A DNA stretch of 7,956 nucleotides from JAPUIN01 sp041580375 (lineage in GTDB: Bacteria > Acidobacteriota > Polarisedimenticolia > Gp22-AA2): assembly GCA_041580375.1 (NCBI GenBank), contig JBFGDZ010000161.1:1-7956 (forward strand), given 5' to 3'. Each line of letters starts with the position of its first letter. The first letter of the stretch is position 1. The notes beneath the pieces are model-generated. The model did no database searches. It worked only from the letters and a program-made list of their open reading frames with translations, and was not told the origin of the DNA. Made by a program: the position numbers and the translations under genes. Below, piece after piece: positions 6,994 to 7,956 of the stretch.

Positions 6994-7956
<963 letters not shown>

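Overview
The window is a high-GC (by eye roughly two thirds G+C or more), gene-dense bacterial segment in which every gene I can support lies on the minus strand, so transcription runs from high to low coordinates. No RNA gene, mobile element or CRISPR array is visible. A Rex repressor, a bacterial-type complex I locus and an exported VirJ-like protein suggest a Gram-negative, high-GC bacterium outside the Proteobacteria (Acidobacteriota-like phyla are a guess). I cannot assign a taxon from the sequence alone.

Right part (7956 to 2250): one tightly coupled block. It holds the C-terminal half of nuoL (cut by the window edge), nuoN, rex and a long malic enzyme gene. Each start codon overlaps the previous stop (TGATG, GTGA, ATGA), so the four genes are almost certainly one operon with translational coupling. 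nuoM, which usually sits between nuoL and nuoN, is absent from that place. The malic enzyme is the most interesting item. It is a head-to-tail fusion of two full malic enzyme modules (860 residues). The first keeps the catalytic Tyr but has changed substrate-binding positions. The second is canonical except that this Tyr is Ala. In the minimal bacterial malic enzymes the Tyr is donated across the dimer interface, so the fusion looks like a covalent pseudo-heterodimer with one complete active site.

Middle (2249 to 2082): a 168-base gap. It holds an AT-rich inverted repeat, then a GC-rich hairpin with a T-run that ends five bases before a near-perfect Shine-Dalgarno sequence for the next gene. 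The hairpin is either the terminator of the operon above or an attenuator in the leader of the gene below.

Left part (2081 to 1): a glutamate dehydrogenase gene, followed two bases after its stop by a GTG-started gene for an exported alpha/beta hydrolase of the VirJ/AcvB type. The second gene runs off the window, and its nucleophile elbow carries Asp instead of Ser.

Together the genes form a redox-carbon neighbourhood. Malic enzyme and glutamate dehydrogenase produce NAD(P)H and feed pyruvate and 2-oxoglutarate pools, complex I oxidises NADH, and Rex reads the NADH/NAD+ ratio. The link between Rex and its neighbours is inferred from gene order; no Rex operator was found in the window.
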